Shown one piece after another: positions 34,145 through 42,758 of a DNA stretch of 64,000 nt. This stretch comes from Leptolyngbya subtilissima AS-A7 (GTDB lineage: Bacteria > Cyanobacteriota > Cyanobacteriia > Phormidesmidales > Phormidesmidaceae). The stretch covers positions 124,001-188,000 of the forward strand of contig NZ_JAMPKY010000004.1 of NCBI RefSeq assembly GCF_039962255.1, given 5' to 3'. The notes beneath the pieces are model-generated. The model was not told the DNA's origin, made no database searches, and saw only the letters and a program-made list of their open reading frames with translations. The translations under genes and the position numbers were made by a program. The stretch's first letter is position 1. Each line of letters opens with the position of its first letter.

Positions 34145-34885
34145 ATGGTTGAGCATAAGAACGCTAGGCTGCGACTGTTTGGGCTGCTGTGGTTGGCAGG
34201 CATGGCTGGGGTGATGACCCTGGGGTTGCTGCCTTTGCCCTTGCTCTCAGAGGGTGCCCCACCTGCCGCCGTGGTCAGGCTACTGATGCTGGTGCAGCCC
34301 ACGGTTTTGCTGTCGGTAGCGGTGCTGATAGGTGTGCTCTTGGCTCACCGGTTAGGGCTAATGGCACCGGGGGCAGAGGCTTTGGCCGTTGGGCGATCGT
34401 GGCGGCAAGCTATGGTTCCTCAACTGTTGCCTGGTGTGGTGGGTGGGTTGATCAGCGGCGGACTACTGACGGCGATCGCCTTGCTGTCTCGCCCGCTGCT
34501 GCCACCAGCCTATGGGGCGGCTGAGCCCACGCCGCTGCTAGTGCGATTTCTCTACGGCGGTGTCACTGAAGAAATTCTGATCCGCTGGGGATTTATGACG
34601 CTGCTGCTATGGCTGGGCTGGCGATTTGGGCAGCAGCGCCAGGGTAAACCCCAGGCCCGGTGGGTGGTAGTTGCCATTGCCGTCTCCTCCCTGGTGTTTG
34701 CCATGGCCCACTTGCCCTATGCGATCGCCCTAGGACTGCCTTTAACCCCAGCCCTAGTGGGGTTCTTGCTGATCCAAAATTCTTTGGTTGCAGGGGTTGC
34801 GGGGTATTTATTCTGGCGCTACGGGTTAGAGACCGCCATGATCGCCCACCTGACGGTTCATGCTGTGCTGGCCCTCATAGGCTGA
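34145..34885 (+). CDS. CPBP-family intramembrane metalloprotease
   Basis: 246 residues with seven or eight hydrophobic helices and all three family motifs: EEILIRWG (EExxxR), FAMAHLPY (FxxxH) and HLTVHAVL. Bacterial members cleave proteins within the membrane or confer bacteriocin self-immunity. It has cyanobacterial composition with GCGATCGC sites, unlike the GC-rich CPBP remnants at 11.5 and 31.5 kb. The substrate is unknown. Confidence 0.9.
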   Translation: MVEHKNARLRLFGLLWLAGMAGVMTLGLLPLPLLSEGAPPAAVVRLLMLVQPTVLLSVAVLIGVLLAHRLGLMAPGAEALAVGRSWRQAMVPQLLPGVVGGLISGGLLTAIALLSRPLLPPAYGAAEPTPLLVRFLYGGVTEEILIRWGFMTLLLWLGWRFGQQRQGKPQARWVVVAIAVSSLVFAMAHLPYAIALGLPLTPALVGFLLIQNSLVAGVAGYLFWRYGLETAMIAHLTVHAVLALIG

Positions 34886-34995
34886 GTGAGGCCCGTGGCG
34901 GCACTGTGCTCACCGTCGAGGGTGAACGGCACACCGTCACTATGGAGGGCATCAGCCCCTGCGTCAATGAGATCGTTGCCGACTACCAAATCTTT
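34884..34995 (+). pseudogene. Fragment of a TAP-like hydrolase C-terminus
   Basis: GGTVLTVEGERHTVTMEGIS and CVNEIVADYQIF repeat the tail of the hydrolase remnant at 33.9 kb, immediately beyond the CPBP gene. A CPBP gene thus sits between two copies of the same hydrolase tail. Confidence 0.65.
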
Positions 34996-34999
34996 GCAG

Positions 35000-35309
35000 C
35001 GGCGATCGCTGTGTCCTCTAGACGCCCCGGCGCCAAAACTAAGGATTTAGAAATTCCTATCGACAATCGTACTGAACGGAGAAACACCATGGATAAGCCC
35101 AAGTTTTCATCACCCTCGGCTATCGGGAATACATGCTGAATAAATTGCATTACTCGCACAATTTGGACACAGGTAGGAGTTGCAGCACTTGGACTGCCAA
35201 CGATGCGGATTGAAATCGCGTGACCGCAATTGTTCCATGAGTTTCGTATCAGTGGCAGAAGGGACGGCTCCGTTAAAGTATCTACTTGAACGAAGGAGAG
35301 ATTTAGATA
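35000..35309. other. Intergenic debris
   Basis: It contains an ATG after CGGAGAAACACC that reads MDKPKFSSPSAIGNTC and stops. Another frame, VFITLGYREYMLNKLHYSHN, is open for about 38 codons. Both look like degraded coding sequence that I cannot assign. Confidence 0.35.
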
Positions 35310-35490
35310 TCAGCGAACAATAAAGCTATCTTAGAAGCGGCAAACGCAGCGATTGCTGAAGGCAACTATGAAGGAGGCTTGTCGTTCTGCGCCGGCGACG
35401 TGGAGGCGACTCATTATTCTTACTACGATGTCTGGCACTTTCGCGGTAGCAAGATGGTCGAATTAAAGGCTTTCGTGATCAAAACCAAGG
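35310..35490 (+). pseudogene. Internally deleted copy of the small SnoaL-like gene
   Basis: The leader GAAGGAGAGATTTAGAT matches the 29.1 kb gene but the ATG is ATC. NNKAILEAANAAIAEGNYEG runs on to SFCAGDVEA and then joins THYSYYDVWHFRGSKMVELK, so about 45 central codons are deleted. It is not functional. Confidence 0.75.
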
Positions 35491-35585
35491 TAACCTTTTT
35501 AGGGAGACCAGTCGCTTTACAAGTACCTTAAGCATGGCTCAGCCGTTAGGTTAGATGGCACCTTGCCCTGTTTGATTCTATTCAC

Positions 35586-35819
35586 CTAATTGAGATCTCT
35601 AGGCACTAGCCTGTGTCCATTGGAATCTCTTGGGTCAGTCAACGGCGTAACAGCTTGACGTGTAATAAATGCTAGTAGAGATGCTGTAAAAGCAAAGATA
35701 AGACCCATTTGATCTTGAGTAAGACTAACAACTCCAAATCCAGCTAGAAGCGCAAGAGATGCTTGAAGCAATCCTTGAAACATAACGGGTTCTTGTTGAA
35801 CTCGCTTAATAATCCACAT
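35586..35819 (-). CDS. Small membrane protein of unknown function (holin-like topology)
   Basis: 77 residues: MWIIKRVQQEPVMFQGLLQA, two hydrophobic stretches (SLALLAGFGVVSL, MGLIFAFTASLLAFI), then TRQAVTPLTDPRDSNGHRLV. This layout, ending in a conserved R-x-x-V-T-P segment, resembles small phage/bacterial membrane proteins, but no function is certain. GGAGGAAAACTAA before ATG is a strong ribosome site, which supports a real gene. Confidence 0.65.
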   Translation of the reverse strand: MWIIKRVQQEPVMFQGLLQASLALLAGFGVVSLTQDQMGLIFAFTASLLAFITRQAVTPLTDPRDSNGHRLVPRDLN

Positions 35820-36171
35820 TTAGTTTTCCTCCGCTTCCAATTACTTCTATATGATTCTACTTAGCTCAAGCAGACACTTACGATGATAAAGACTACAACT
35901 AGAAACGGTATTACCCTTGCGGGTAATTTGTAGGCTCCATTCAAATCGGGCGAATGTCTAAATCTTAGAAAGACGCGGAAGTGGGATAAGCAGCGATCTA
36001 GAGTACTTAGTCTGCAGTTGTCTGAACTAAGCTACTAGCGCCACTTGCTGGTCAAAACTGTCCGAATGTCAGCCGCTTGATCCATCTCCGCAAATTCAGC
36101 GCTGGTCTATAGCCTAACCTGTGTATTAAATCGAAAACCGCTTGTCATAAGCGCACAACTGCTGCTCCCGA
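35820..36171. other. Intergenic stretch
   Basis: A short perfect stem-loop TTACCC-TTGC-GGGTAA lies at 35911-35926, 90 bases upstream of the small membrane protein gene. No open frame is convincing. Confidence 0.4.
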
Positions 36172-36861
36172 TCACCCTCTCGCGGCGCGATGTTTTGGCT
36201 CATTTTTAGCAGCTTGATGCGCTTTAGCCTTAAATGCACCAGCTGAGGCCCTGGCTTGGCTATGACACCCTGGCTTGCCACACGACAGCACTAGACCACG
36301 CCTTAAGTACTCCAAGCGCACGCTGGTCTCACGGCCACACTCACACCAGGCACCAGCGCGAAACTCTCTAAACTCATCTCGCCACATAGACGTTACCGTC
36401 AGCAGACCAATCGGACTGACCGACTTCCAGTAGGCAAGTTTCTCCTGTAATCGTTGATCTAGGGCCGCCTTGTGCTTTTCAGCTTGCTGCTTGGCTTGGA
36501 GCGTCAGCGCCACTGGGTCTTGCTGCCGAACGGCCTCTTCCAGCGCGGATGCCGCCACTTGCATACTCCTGGCAATCTCTCTCAGGTCTTCAAGGTCATA
36601 CAAACGACGAATCGCGTTAACGAGCTGATCGTCAGATACTGTACGAGACGCACTTTTCACGCTTTTCAAGCCGTAGAAACTCAATACCTGCCGCACTCGC
36701 TCACGGGACACATCCATCGCGTCGGCAATCTCGCCATTGTTCCAGCCTTGCTGGTGCAGCTCGATGTAGCGCTTATGACGTGGCAGCGCTTCTTCAATGG
36801 GCCTAACTTTACTGGGCATTGCCACGAACTCACTCTCCTCCTTTTCTACTCTTTCCGTCAC
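36172..36861 (-). CDS. Helix-turn-helix and zinc-ribbon-like DNA-binding protein, unknown role
   Basis: 229 residues. The N-terminal third holds a sigma-r4-like helix-turn-helix (YIELHQQGWNNGEIADAMDV then SRERVRQVLSFYG). The middle is a charged helical, coiled-coil-like stretch (QAKQQAEKHKAALDQRLQEK). The C-terminal part has CEC and CGKPGC, a likely zinc site, then a basic tail. GTG is the first start; the ATG at 36819 with GGAGGAGAG upstream is equally good. Plausibly a phage or plasmid-type regulator. Confidence 0.6.
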   Translation of the reverse strand: MTERVEKEESEFVAMPSKVRPIEEALPRHKRYIELHQQGWNNGEIADAMDVSRERVRQVLSFYGLKSVKSASRTVSDDQLVNAIRRLYDLEDLREIARSMQVAASALEEAVRQQDPVALTLQAKQQAEKHKAALDQRLQEKLAYWKSVSPIGLLTVTSMWRDEFREFRAGAWCECGRETSVRLEYLRRGLVLSCGKPGCHSQARASAGAFKAKAHQAAKNEPKHRAARG

Positions 36862-37020
36862 AGAACCATAGCTGCTGACAACGACGCCAATTTCTGAGTA
36901 GCCGCCGTTTTATCTGCCTGGCGTGTATCTCTCATCACGAGCAGCTCGTGAGAGTTCAGGAATTGATCTGAGAGAACTGGCCGAGGGAGCTGATCTACTG
37001 ATTCCTCCTACAGTGCCGGG

Positions 37021-37524
37021 TTAATTGTCATACGTGTAACCACCCAACTCACACACGTCGACTTTCGCATGTTTCCTGGAGGTGCCGTCTGCAAATACGG
37101 CCTTGATATTGGATACGCAGGGCGTTCCAGCCACAACCGTTATACGACGAGACTCTGTAGGCTGGAGAGGCTGATCCAGGATATTTTTTCCCCTTGTGCT
37201 TTTATTGTCAATATAGAATTCGACAATTGGAATGGCAGATTCGTTGCCCAACGTAAAGTACGAGTCTTCTGCACCATTACCAAGCGTATAACCGCCCAAC
37301 TCACACACATCGACTTTCGCGTCTTTCTTGGAGGTGCCGTCTGCAAATACGGCCTTGATATTGGATACGCAAGGCGTTCCAGTCACAACCGTTATATGAC
37401 GAGACTCTGTAGGCTGGAGAGGCTGATCCAGGATATTTTTTCCCCTTGTGCTTTTATTGTCAATATAGAATTCGACAATTGGAATGGCAGATTCGTTGCT
37501 CAACGTAAAGTGCGAGTCTTCTGC
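37021..37524 (-). repeat. 252-bp tandem duplication inside the secreted-protein gene
   Basis: The two copies are offset by exactly 252 bases (for example AAAGTACGAGTCTTCTGCA at 37255 and AAAGTGCGAGTCTTCTGCA at 37507). They are nearly identical at DNA level, and the frame is preserved. Confidence 0.85.
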
Positions 37525-37632
37525 ACTCGTTCGTGCCGAAGTGCTGCCAAAGTCCGCAGGGATTGAACAAGCAGGCGAAGACAGCGCGGCCACGGGAATT
37601 GCTAATGCCAATGCAAGTTTTGGAAGGTTCAT
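37021..37632 (-). CDS. Secreted protein made of two near-identical 84-residue repeats
   Basis: 203 residues with a signal peptide (MNLPKLALALAIPVAALSSP). The mature part is a tandem duplication: each unit has FTL(S/G)NESAIPIVEFYIDN, KSTRGKNILDQPLQPTESR, GTPCVSNIKAVFADGTS and KVDVCELGGYT. Only a handful of residues differ, so the duplication is recent. Each unit has two cysteines, likely disulfide-bonded in the periplasm. The domain may be a small beta-sandwich; I do not recognise a named family. Confidence 0.75.
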   Translation of the reverse strand: MNLPKLALALAIPVAALSSPACSIPADFGSTSARTSAEDSHFTLSNESAIPIVEFYIDNKSTRGKNILDQPLQPTESRHITVVTGTPCVSNIKAVFADGTSKKDAKVDVCELGGYTLGNGAEDSYFTLGNESAIPIVEFYIDNKSTRGKNILDQPLQPTESRRITVVAGTPCVSNIKAVFADGTSRKHAKVDVCELGGYTYDN

Positions 37633-37843
37633 TCTGGCACTAGAGGGTGTTTACTATACGTGTCATTTTTTCAAGATGCCATCGCACACATCGGGATGAC
37701 AAACTGCTCTGGGAGCACTAGGGAGAGCCCTTGTATCAGCTGCTACAGCCGTAAATATCTAAATCTCGTAAAGCTTACAAAAATATGGCTTTGCTACTAT
37801 AGGCGACTCAGTTTGTGCTTTGTGTTCTGTCTATGGTCAAGGA

Positions 37844-37981
37844 ATGACGGTTAGTGCCGTGTCGGCAATAGAATTTCGAGACTGGCTTCAACAGCAGCCT
37901 AAGAGCTACCAGCCTTTGGAGACCTTTCGCTTCAGGCCTGTTGGTCGTCAAGAGTTGTTGACTTCCTTGCTTACGGGCTGA
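37844..37981 (+). CDS. Possible 45-residue protein or gene fragment
   Basis: ATG opens MTVSAVSAIEFRDWLQQQPK and continues ETFRFRPVGRQELLTSLLTG. The composition looks protein-like, but there is no strong ribosome site and no known motif. It could be the start of a lost gene. Confidence 0.25.
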   Translation: MTVSAVSAIEFRDWLQQQPKSYQPLETFRFRPVGRQELLTSLLTG

Positions 37982-38164
37982 AGCAGTCTAGCGCAATGAA
38001 CTGTCTGGCCGATGGTCGCAGTACGTAAGAAAGAGTTTCAATCCTTGTGAGCTGTAGAAGTTTAGTGCGACGGCACCCGATCGCAGATCTTCTAGATCTC
38101 CTTACCCACCAGATGTCGATGCAGGCAGTGTATCAACTGGTGGTAGCGGAGAATTGAAGCTCAA

Positions 38165-38480
38165 ACATTAACAACGCTTATGCATTGTCTTGAAAGATAT
38201 AAACTTTACCAGCAAATGAGTTCCCATTCATAAGTTTCGTTTAAGCATTCTTTTGTAAGGCATAAGCACTTATTGAAAACGCTTTGACGTTATAAGCAAA
38301 CGCTTAAGCAATATCAACAAACGCTTATAGGTTCCTTTGAAGAGTATAAGCATGTATTGAAAATGCTTTGACGTTACAAGCAAACGCTTGAACGTTAGTT
38401 GTAAACCTCTCGAAGTTACAGGCAAACGTCTAAACGATAGCAGCAATTTTGAGGCAAAATCTACCAACGACAAAGCCTTT
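38165..38480. repeat. Degenerate short tandem repeat patch (CAAACGCTTA-type units)
   Basis: Units such as AAGCAAACGCTTAAGCAATA, AACAAACGCTTATAGG, AAGCAAACGCTTGAACG and AGGCAAACGTCTAAACG recur every 25-50 bases, together with paired TATTGAAAACGCTTTGACGT and TATTGAAAATGCTTTGACGT. The rest of 37.98-38.67 kb holds no gene I can support. Confidence 0.6.
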
Positions 38481-38674
38481 GTCGCTAACCTTTGAGCAAC
38501 AGCAGCTACGGTCTAAGCACTAAGGGGAAAGCAAGACGGTTAAGAGAATTCGTTTATACGCTCGACGTCTTGCAGGATATGCTGTCAGTCTATTTGCCGA
38601 TCGCGCCTCAGCAAACTAAACACCTCGCCCTGAGCTGGGGTAATCAAAATCCCCGATCGCGGGATTGGACAAGG

Positions 38675-39523
38675 TCATCGCATGGCCAGTGACGTTTTTC
38701 GACGGGGCGGTGGGAAGATGCGATCGAGTTCCGTCAGATCTGAGGTGGTCAGCGTCAGCTCTAGAGCCGCGCGATTTTCTTGAATATGCTCTGGATTGGT
38801 GGCTTTTGGAATGGCGATCATGCCCTCCTGATGGAGCAGCCATGCCAACGCCACCTGGGTCGGCGTAGCCCCATGACGGTCGGCGATCGCCTTGAGCTGA
38901 GAATTTTGAAACAGGCCCTTTTGCTCAGCCGGGGAATGCCCAACGGGGGAATAGGCCATGGTTGGGATATGGCGCTCGCGGCTCCAGGGCAGCAGATCCC
39001 ACTCGATGCCACGGTTCATCAAGTTGTACAGCACTTGGTTGGTGACAATCTCATCGCCGCCGGGCAACCCGATCGCCTCTTCCATGTCGTTGCGATCGAA
39101 GTTGCTGACCCCGTAGCTCTGGATCTTGCCGGCCTGCTTGAGAGCTTGAAGCCCCGCCAGCGTCTCTGCCAGCGGTACTGCCCCCCGCCAGTGCAGCAGA
39201 TAGAGGTCGAGGGAGTCGGTCTGAAGCCGTTTTAGGCTGCGATCGCAGGCCTCTACCACCCCCTGGCGAGTGGCATTGTGCGGATAGACTTTGCTGACCA
39301 AGAAGACTTCATCGCGCCGTCCGGCAATGGCTTCGCCCACCACCTTTTCCGCATCGCCCTCGCCGTACATCTCTGCGGTATCAATCAGCGTCATCCCCAA
39401 ATCGAGGCCAAGGCGCAGCGCTGCCACCTCTGCCTGGTGCTGGGCGTGCTTTTCGCCCATTCTCCAGGTTCCCTGCCCCAATGCGGGTACCGATCGGCCT
39501 GACGGTAAGCTCACAAGTTTCAT
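38675..39523 (-). CDS. Aldo/keto reductase
   Basis: 282 residues. The catalytic tetrad is present: Asp48 (LIDTAEMYG), Tyr53, Lys78 (VSKVYPHN) and His111 (YLLHWRG). Cofactor-site motifs GVSNF and [13 protein letters not shown] follow. The family reduces aldehydes and ketones with NADPH. The closest general type is the YeaE-like group. A strong hairpin separates it from the upstream alcohol dehydrogenase on the same strand, so the two are probably transcribed separately. Confidence 0.93.
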   Translation of the reverse strand: MKLVSLPSGRSVPALGQGTWRMGEKHAQHQAEVAALRLGLDLGMTLIDTAEMYGEGDAEKVVGEAIAGRRDEVFLVSKVYPHNATRQGVVEACDRSLKRLQTDSLDLYLLHWRGAVPLAETLAGLQALKQAGKIQSYGVSNFDRNDMEEAIGLPGGDEIVTNQVLYNLMNRGIEWDLLPWSRERHIPTMAYSPVGHSPAEQKGLFQNSQLKAIADRHGATPTQVALAWLLHQEGMIAIPKATNPEHIQENRAALELTLTTSDLTELDRIFPPPRRKTSLAMR

Positions 39524-39632
39524 GGTCTAGATGCTCTCATTACTGGCTGCCCCACCCGACTAAACCGTTTGATCATGGCCCAATCTTGGGTAAGTTTTGA
39601 CCGACGGCTCAGTCAAAACCTTTATATTTCTT

Positions 39633-39686
39633 GTGGGATAGCCGTCTCGGCTGTCCTGGACTGGACAGCCGAGACGGCTATCTCAC
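39633..39686. terminator. Long perfect inverted repeat between two minus-strand genes
   Basis: GATAGCCGTCTCGGCTGTCC pairs perfectly with its complement across a six-base loop (TGGACT), and the stem extends with one mismatch. It lies after the alcohol dehydrogenase stop and may terminate its transcript. A repetitive (REP-like) element is the alternative. Confidence 0.6.
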
Positions 39687-39704
39687 TAAACCATGAGCAA
39701 CCCC

Positions 39705-40877
39705 TTAGTCAGGCTTAAACATCACTTTGATGCACTGATCTTTCTTGTGCTTAAACATTTCAAAGCCCTGCTTTGCTTCACTCAGGGGCAGGTGATGGCT
39801 TAGCACCACTGACGGATCAACATCGCCGTTCAGCACGTGCTCCACCAGTTTGGGAATATACTTCGGACCAAACATCTGCCCCATTTTGAAGGTCAGGCCC
39901 TTGTTCATCGCTGCGCCCATCGGCATTTTGTCTACAAAGCCGCCATACACCCCCATGATGGATAGGGTGCCACCTTTGCGACAGGCCAAAATCATTTGCC
40001 GAAGTACATGGGGGCGATCGGTTTCTAAGCGTATGGCTTGTTTAGCTTTGTCATATAACCCTTCCGGTCCCTGACCGTGGGCTTCCATGCCAACCGCATC
40101 AATACAGGCGTCGGGACCCCGTCCTCCCGTCATTTCTTTGAGCGCTTCGAGCACATCGACCTTTTCGTAGTTGAGCGTCTCAGCCTTGGCAAAGTCTCTG
40201 GCGAGCTGCAGGCGCTCAGGAAAGCGATCGATGCCGATAACGCGCTCGGCGCCCAGTAGATAAGCACTTAGCATGGCAAACTGACCCACCGGGCCACAGC
40301 CCCAGACCGCAACAATATCGCCGGGTTGAATCTGGCACAGGTCTGCTCCCATATATCCGGTCGGAAAGGCGTCAGAAACAGGCAGCAGTTTTTCATCGGG
40401 AATGTCTTTGGGCACAGCGGTGGCGGTGTAATCGGCAAAGGGAATGCGGATGTACTCAGCAAAGGAACCCGCATAACCGCCAAAGGCGTGGGAGTAGCCA
40501 AAAATTCCTGCGGTGCCATGGCCATAAATTTTTTCCAACATCCAGCTGTTCGGGTTGGAGTTATCGCAGAGAGACCACTGCTGCTGGTTGCAGTGCCAGC
40601 AGTGACCACAGCCGATGATCGAAGAGACCACCGTGCGATTGCCTTTTTTTAGACGCTTCACCTCAGGTCCAACGTCGACAATTTCTCCCATAAACTCGTG
40701 CCCCATAATGTCGCCGGGTTCCATGGTGGGGATGAACCCATCGTAAATGTGTAAATCAGAACCGCAAATGGTGGTAGAGGTTACTTTGAGAATCGCATCC
40801 CGGGGGTTGAGAATGGTGGGATCGGGCACTGTTTCCACTCGCACATCTTCCGCACCGTGCCAACAAACTGCTTTCAT
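39705..40877 (-). CDS. Zinc-dependent alcohol dehydrogenase (formaldehyde-dehydrogenase-like)
   Basis: 390 residues. Catalytic zinc ligands Cys38, His60/Glu61 (CGSDLHIYDG, GHEFMGEIVD) and structural zinc cysteines 90, 93, 96 and 104 (CGHCWHCNQQQWSLC) are all present. The Rossmann loop is WGCGPVGQFAMLSA. The long insert ACIDAVGMEAHG-(x)n-DRPHVLRQM is typical of glutathione-independent formaldehyde dehydrogenase-like enzymes. The start lies five bases after the SRPBCC gene stop, so the two form an operon. Confidence 0.93.
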   Translation of the reverse strand: MKAVCWHGAEDVRVETVPDPTILNPRDAILKVTSTTICGSDLHIYDGFIPTMEPGDIMGHEFMGEIVDVGPEVKRLKKGNRTVVSSIIGCGHCWHCNQQQWSLCDNSNPNSWMLEKIYGHGTAGIFGYSHAFGGYAGSFAEYIRIPFADYTATAVPKDIPDEKLLPVSDAFPTGYMGADLCQIQPGDIVAVWGCGPVGQFAMLSAYLLGAERVIGIDRFPERLQLARDFAKAETLNYEKVDVLEALKEMTGGRGPDACIDAVGMEAHGQGPEGLYDKAKQAIRLETDRPHVLRQMILACRKGGTLSIMGVYGGFVDKMPMGAAMNKGLTFKMGQMFGPKYIPKLVEHVLNGDVDPSVVLSHHLPLSEAKQGFEMFKHKKDQCIKVMFKPD

Positions 40878-40882
40878 TGTGA

Positions 40883-41377
40883 TTAATCCTTTGAGTGAGA
40901 ACGTGCCGATGGCTGACCTTCGTTTGTCGCAATTTCGCCTGCTTCCATTAGCATCTTGAAGCGGGCCAGATCGTCGCCGATTTGCTGTTCGGGTGATTCA
41001 CCAAACAGCTTTGCCAGCAGGTCTCCAACGGCCCCACCCGGTGGGTTATAGGCTGTGACCACTTTGACTTCGGTGCCGCGATTACCTGGGGCGGGCTTAA
41101 ATTGAACAGAGCCAGCGTTGTCAACGTCTGCTCCTGGAACCGATTTCCAGGCAATCAATTCGTTAGGGCGATCGTCAATAATTTCTGCATCCCACTCAAC
41201 GGTTCCACCTAAAGGCCCTTTGGTGACCCAGTGCGATCGGCTGTCGCTGCTAACGGTCACGTCTTGAAGGTGCTTTGTAAAGCGAGGCAAATTCTCAAGG
41301 CGACGCCAAAAGCTGTAGAGTTCCGCTGCGGGTTTATCGATCGTTACTGTCTTTTCGACTTTGATGTTTTGGCTCAC
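40883..41377 (-). CDS. SRPBCC-family (polyketide cyclase/START-like) protein
   Basis: 164 residues: VEKTVTIDKPAAELYSFWRR, LPRFTKHLQDVT, WDAEIIDDRPNELIAWKSV, and a C-terminal helix LLAKLFGESPEQQIGDDLARF. The START-like cavity fold binds hydrophobic ligands; this subgroup is commonly next to a zinc alcohol dehydrogenase, as here. It may deliver or modify the dehydrogenase's substrate, but this is inferred only from context. Confidence 0.9.
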   Translation of the reverse strand: MSQNIKVEKTVTIDKPAAELYSFWRRLENLPRFTKHLQDVTVSSDSRSHWVTKGPLGGTVEWDAEIIDDRPNELIAWKSVPGADVDNAGSVQFKPAPGNRGTEVKVVTAYNPPGGAVGDLLAKLFGESPEQQIGDDLARFKMLMEAGEIATNEGQPSARSHSKD

Positions 41378-41805
41378 AATCGTTGCTTCCTACGAGTACT
41401 TTGGTCTTAAAACCACGTTGACTCTGCCATGCGCAAGTGACCACCAGAAAAATGAGATCCAGTGCGCTGGGTTTTCAAACATGTTCAACGGATGTACCAA
41501 GCACTACCTCTCTCAATGGGCCTATCTTGGACCTTTGTCTACCTAGGCACTAACCAAAAAGAGCCCGCGCTACTTTTGTGGTTGTCAGCTGATAAAAAAG
41601 TGTGTAAGTGGTTAAATCTACGAAGTAAACTTGTAAGGTTTTACTAAAGAAAACTACCTTTCTAATTCACCTATTCGGCTCGCTAGCTAAGGTTCACCAA
41701 ATCAGCATTAAGGGGGCAGGTGCCCCAAGTCCTAAAACCAGTACTCACTAACGCTAGGCGCAACGGTTACCGGTATTATTTGAGCAATGTTTTGGCAGCT
41801 TCCCG
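41378..41805. other. Intergenic region between divergent genes
   Basis: It separates the SRPBCC gene (minus) from the RraA-like gene (plus), so it should contain both promoters. Two overlapping plus frames of about 61 codons have no support. Confidence 0.4.
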
Positions 41806-42435
41806 GTGAACGACCCATTAAACTTTGCGGCCCTTTCCCCCACCGCCTACGCCGATACCTTGGGGCGTGAGCACTGTATGGATAGGGACATTCGAGAATT
41901 GTGGCCTCGCATCCCTCGGCTGGCTGGCCCCGCCTACACCGTTAGCTGCCCACCGGGCGATAACCTGATGCTGCACGCCGCCATTTACCGGGCCGCCCCC
42001 GGTACGGTGATAGTGGTGCAGGCGGGTGACGCCGACTACGCCATGGCGGGGGGTAATGTCTGTGCGATCGCCCAAAAACGAGGCATTGCCGGCTTTGTGG
42101 TCGATGGCGTGATTCGCGACCTGGCCGAGGTGCGCGAGGCTCAGTTTCCGGTATTTGCGCGAGGGGTGATGCCGGTGCCGGGGAAAAAGCAGCAGTTGGG
42201 CACGCTGAACCAGGCGATCGTCTGTGGGAGAGTGCGAGTCAACCCTGGAGATATTGTAGTGGCTGACGAAGAGGGGATTGTTGTGATTCCAGCGGCTCAG
42301 CAGGCGGCGGTTTGGCAAATGGCCCAGCAGCGCACCGACCAAGACGCCGCCCAATCGCTAGCGGATTGGGAAATTAACCACCGCGCCAAAGTCGAGCGGA
42401 TGTTGCAGGAACTGGGTTTTGAGCCAGGGGGGTAA
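41806..42435 (+). CDS. RraA-like/HMG-aldolase-family protein
   Basis: 209 residues with the RraA fold: PGDNLMLHAAIYRAAPGTVIVV, GGNVCAIAQKRGIAGFVVDGVIRD (Gly-rich loop and Arg-Asp metal/substrate pair), FPVFARG and VNPGDIVVADEEGIVVIP. The family includes the RNase E inhibitor RraA and 4-hydroxy-4-methyl-2-oxoglutarate aldolases; the intact Arg-Asp favours an aldolase-type enzyme. The start is GTG. A terminator hairpin follows. Confidence 0.88.
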   Translation: MNDPLNFAALSPTAYADTLGREHCMDRDIRELWPRIPRLAGPAYTVSCPPGDNLMLHAAIYRAAPGTVIVVQAGDADYAMAGGNVCAIAQKRGIAGFVVDGVIRDLAEVREAQFPVFARGVMPVPGKKQQLGTLNQAIVCGRVRVNPGDIVVADEEGIVVIPAAQQAAVWQMAQQRTDQDAAQSLADWEINHRAKVERMLQELGFEPGG

Positions 42436-42438
42436 ATT

Positions 42439-42490
42439 TGCCCCTACGAAACCTTTATTTCAGCGAGTGAAACAAAGGTTTCGTAGGGCA
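42439..42490. terminator. Stem-loop after the RraA-like gene
   Basis: TGCCCCTACGAAACCTTTAT...TCA faces TGAAACAAAGGTTTCGTAGG...GCA, a ~22-bp stem with one bulge and one mismatch around a GCGAG loop, starting four bases after the stop codon. Confidence 0.65.
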
Positions 42491-42758
42491 TCTGCTCAAT
42501 GCGATCGCTCAGTCCCGTCGGGTAGCAATCCTGACAGGTTTTTTTGTGCAAACTATTTATAGATTCTAAGCTTGAGCTCAACGTCACCTACTGAAAGATA
42601 GGTTTAAAAGGTAAAAAATATCAGCCCATAGCTGTCTTCTACAACACAAAAAGTATTCAACTATTGACGGTAACACCTCAGGGAAAAGACTGTGGCTGCC
42701 TATCCAAGGGCTTATGCCATAGCTCAAAAAGTTATTTTCAAAATATCAAAGGTAGACT
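42491..42758. other. Leader region of the BON lipoprotein gene
   Basis: AT-rich, no open frame. It presumably contains the lipoprotein promoter. Confidence 0.4.

Noticed and set aside
38036-38048. GTTTCAATCC-like sequence as a CRISPR repeat
   Set aside because: It occurs once; no spaced repeats of it follow and no cas gene is in the window.
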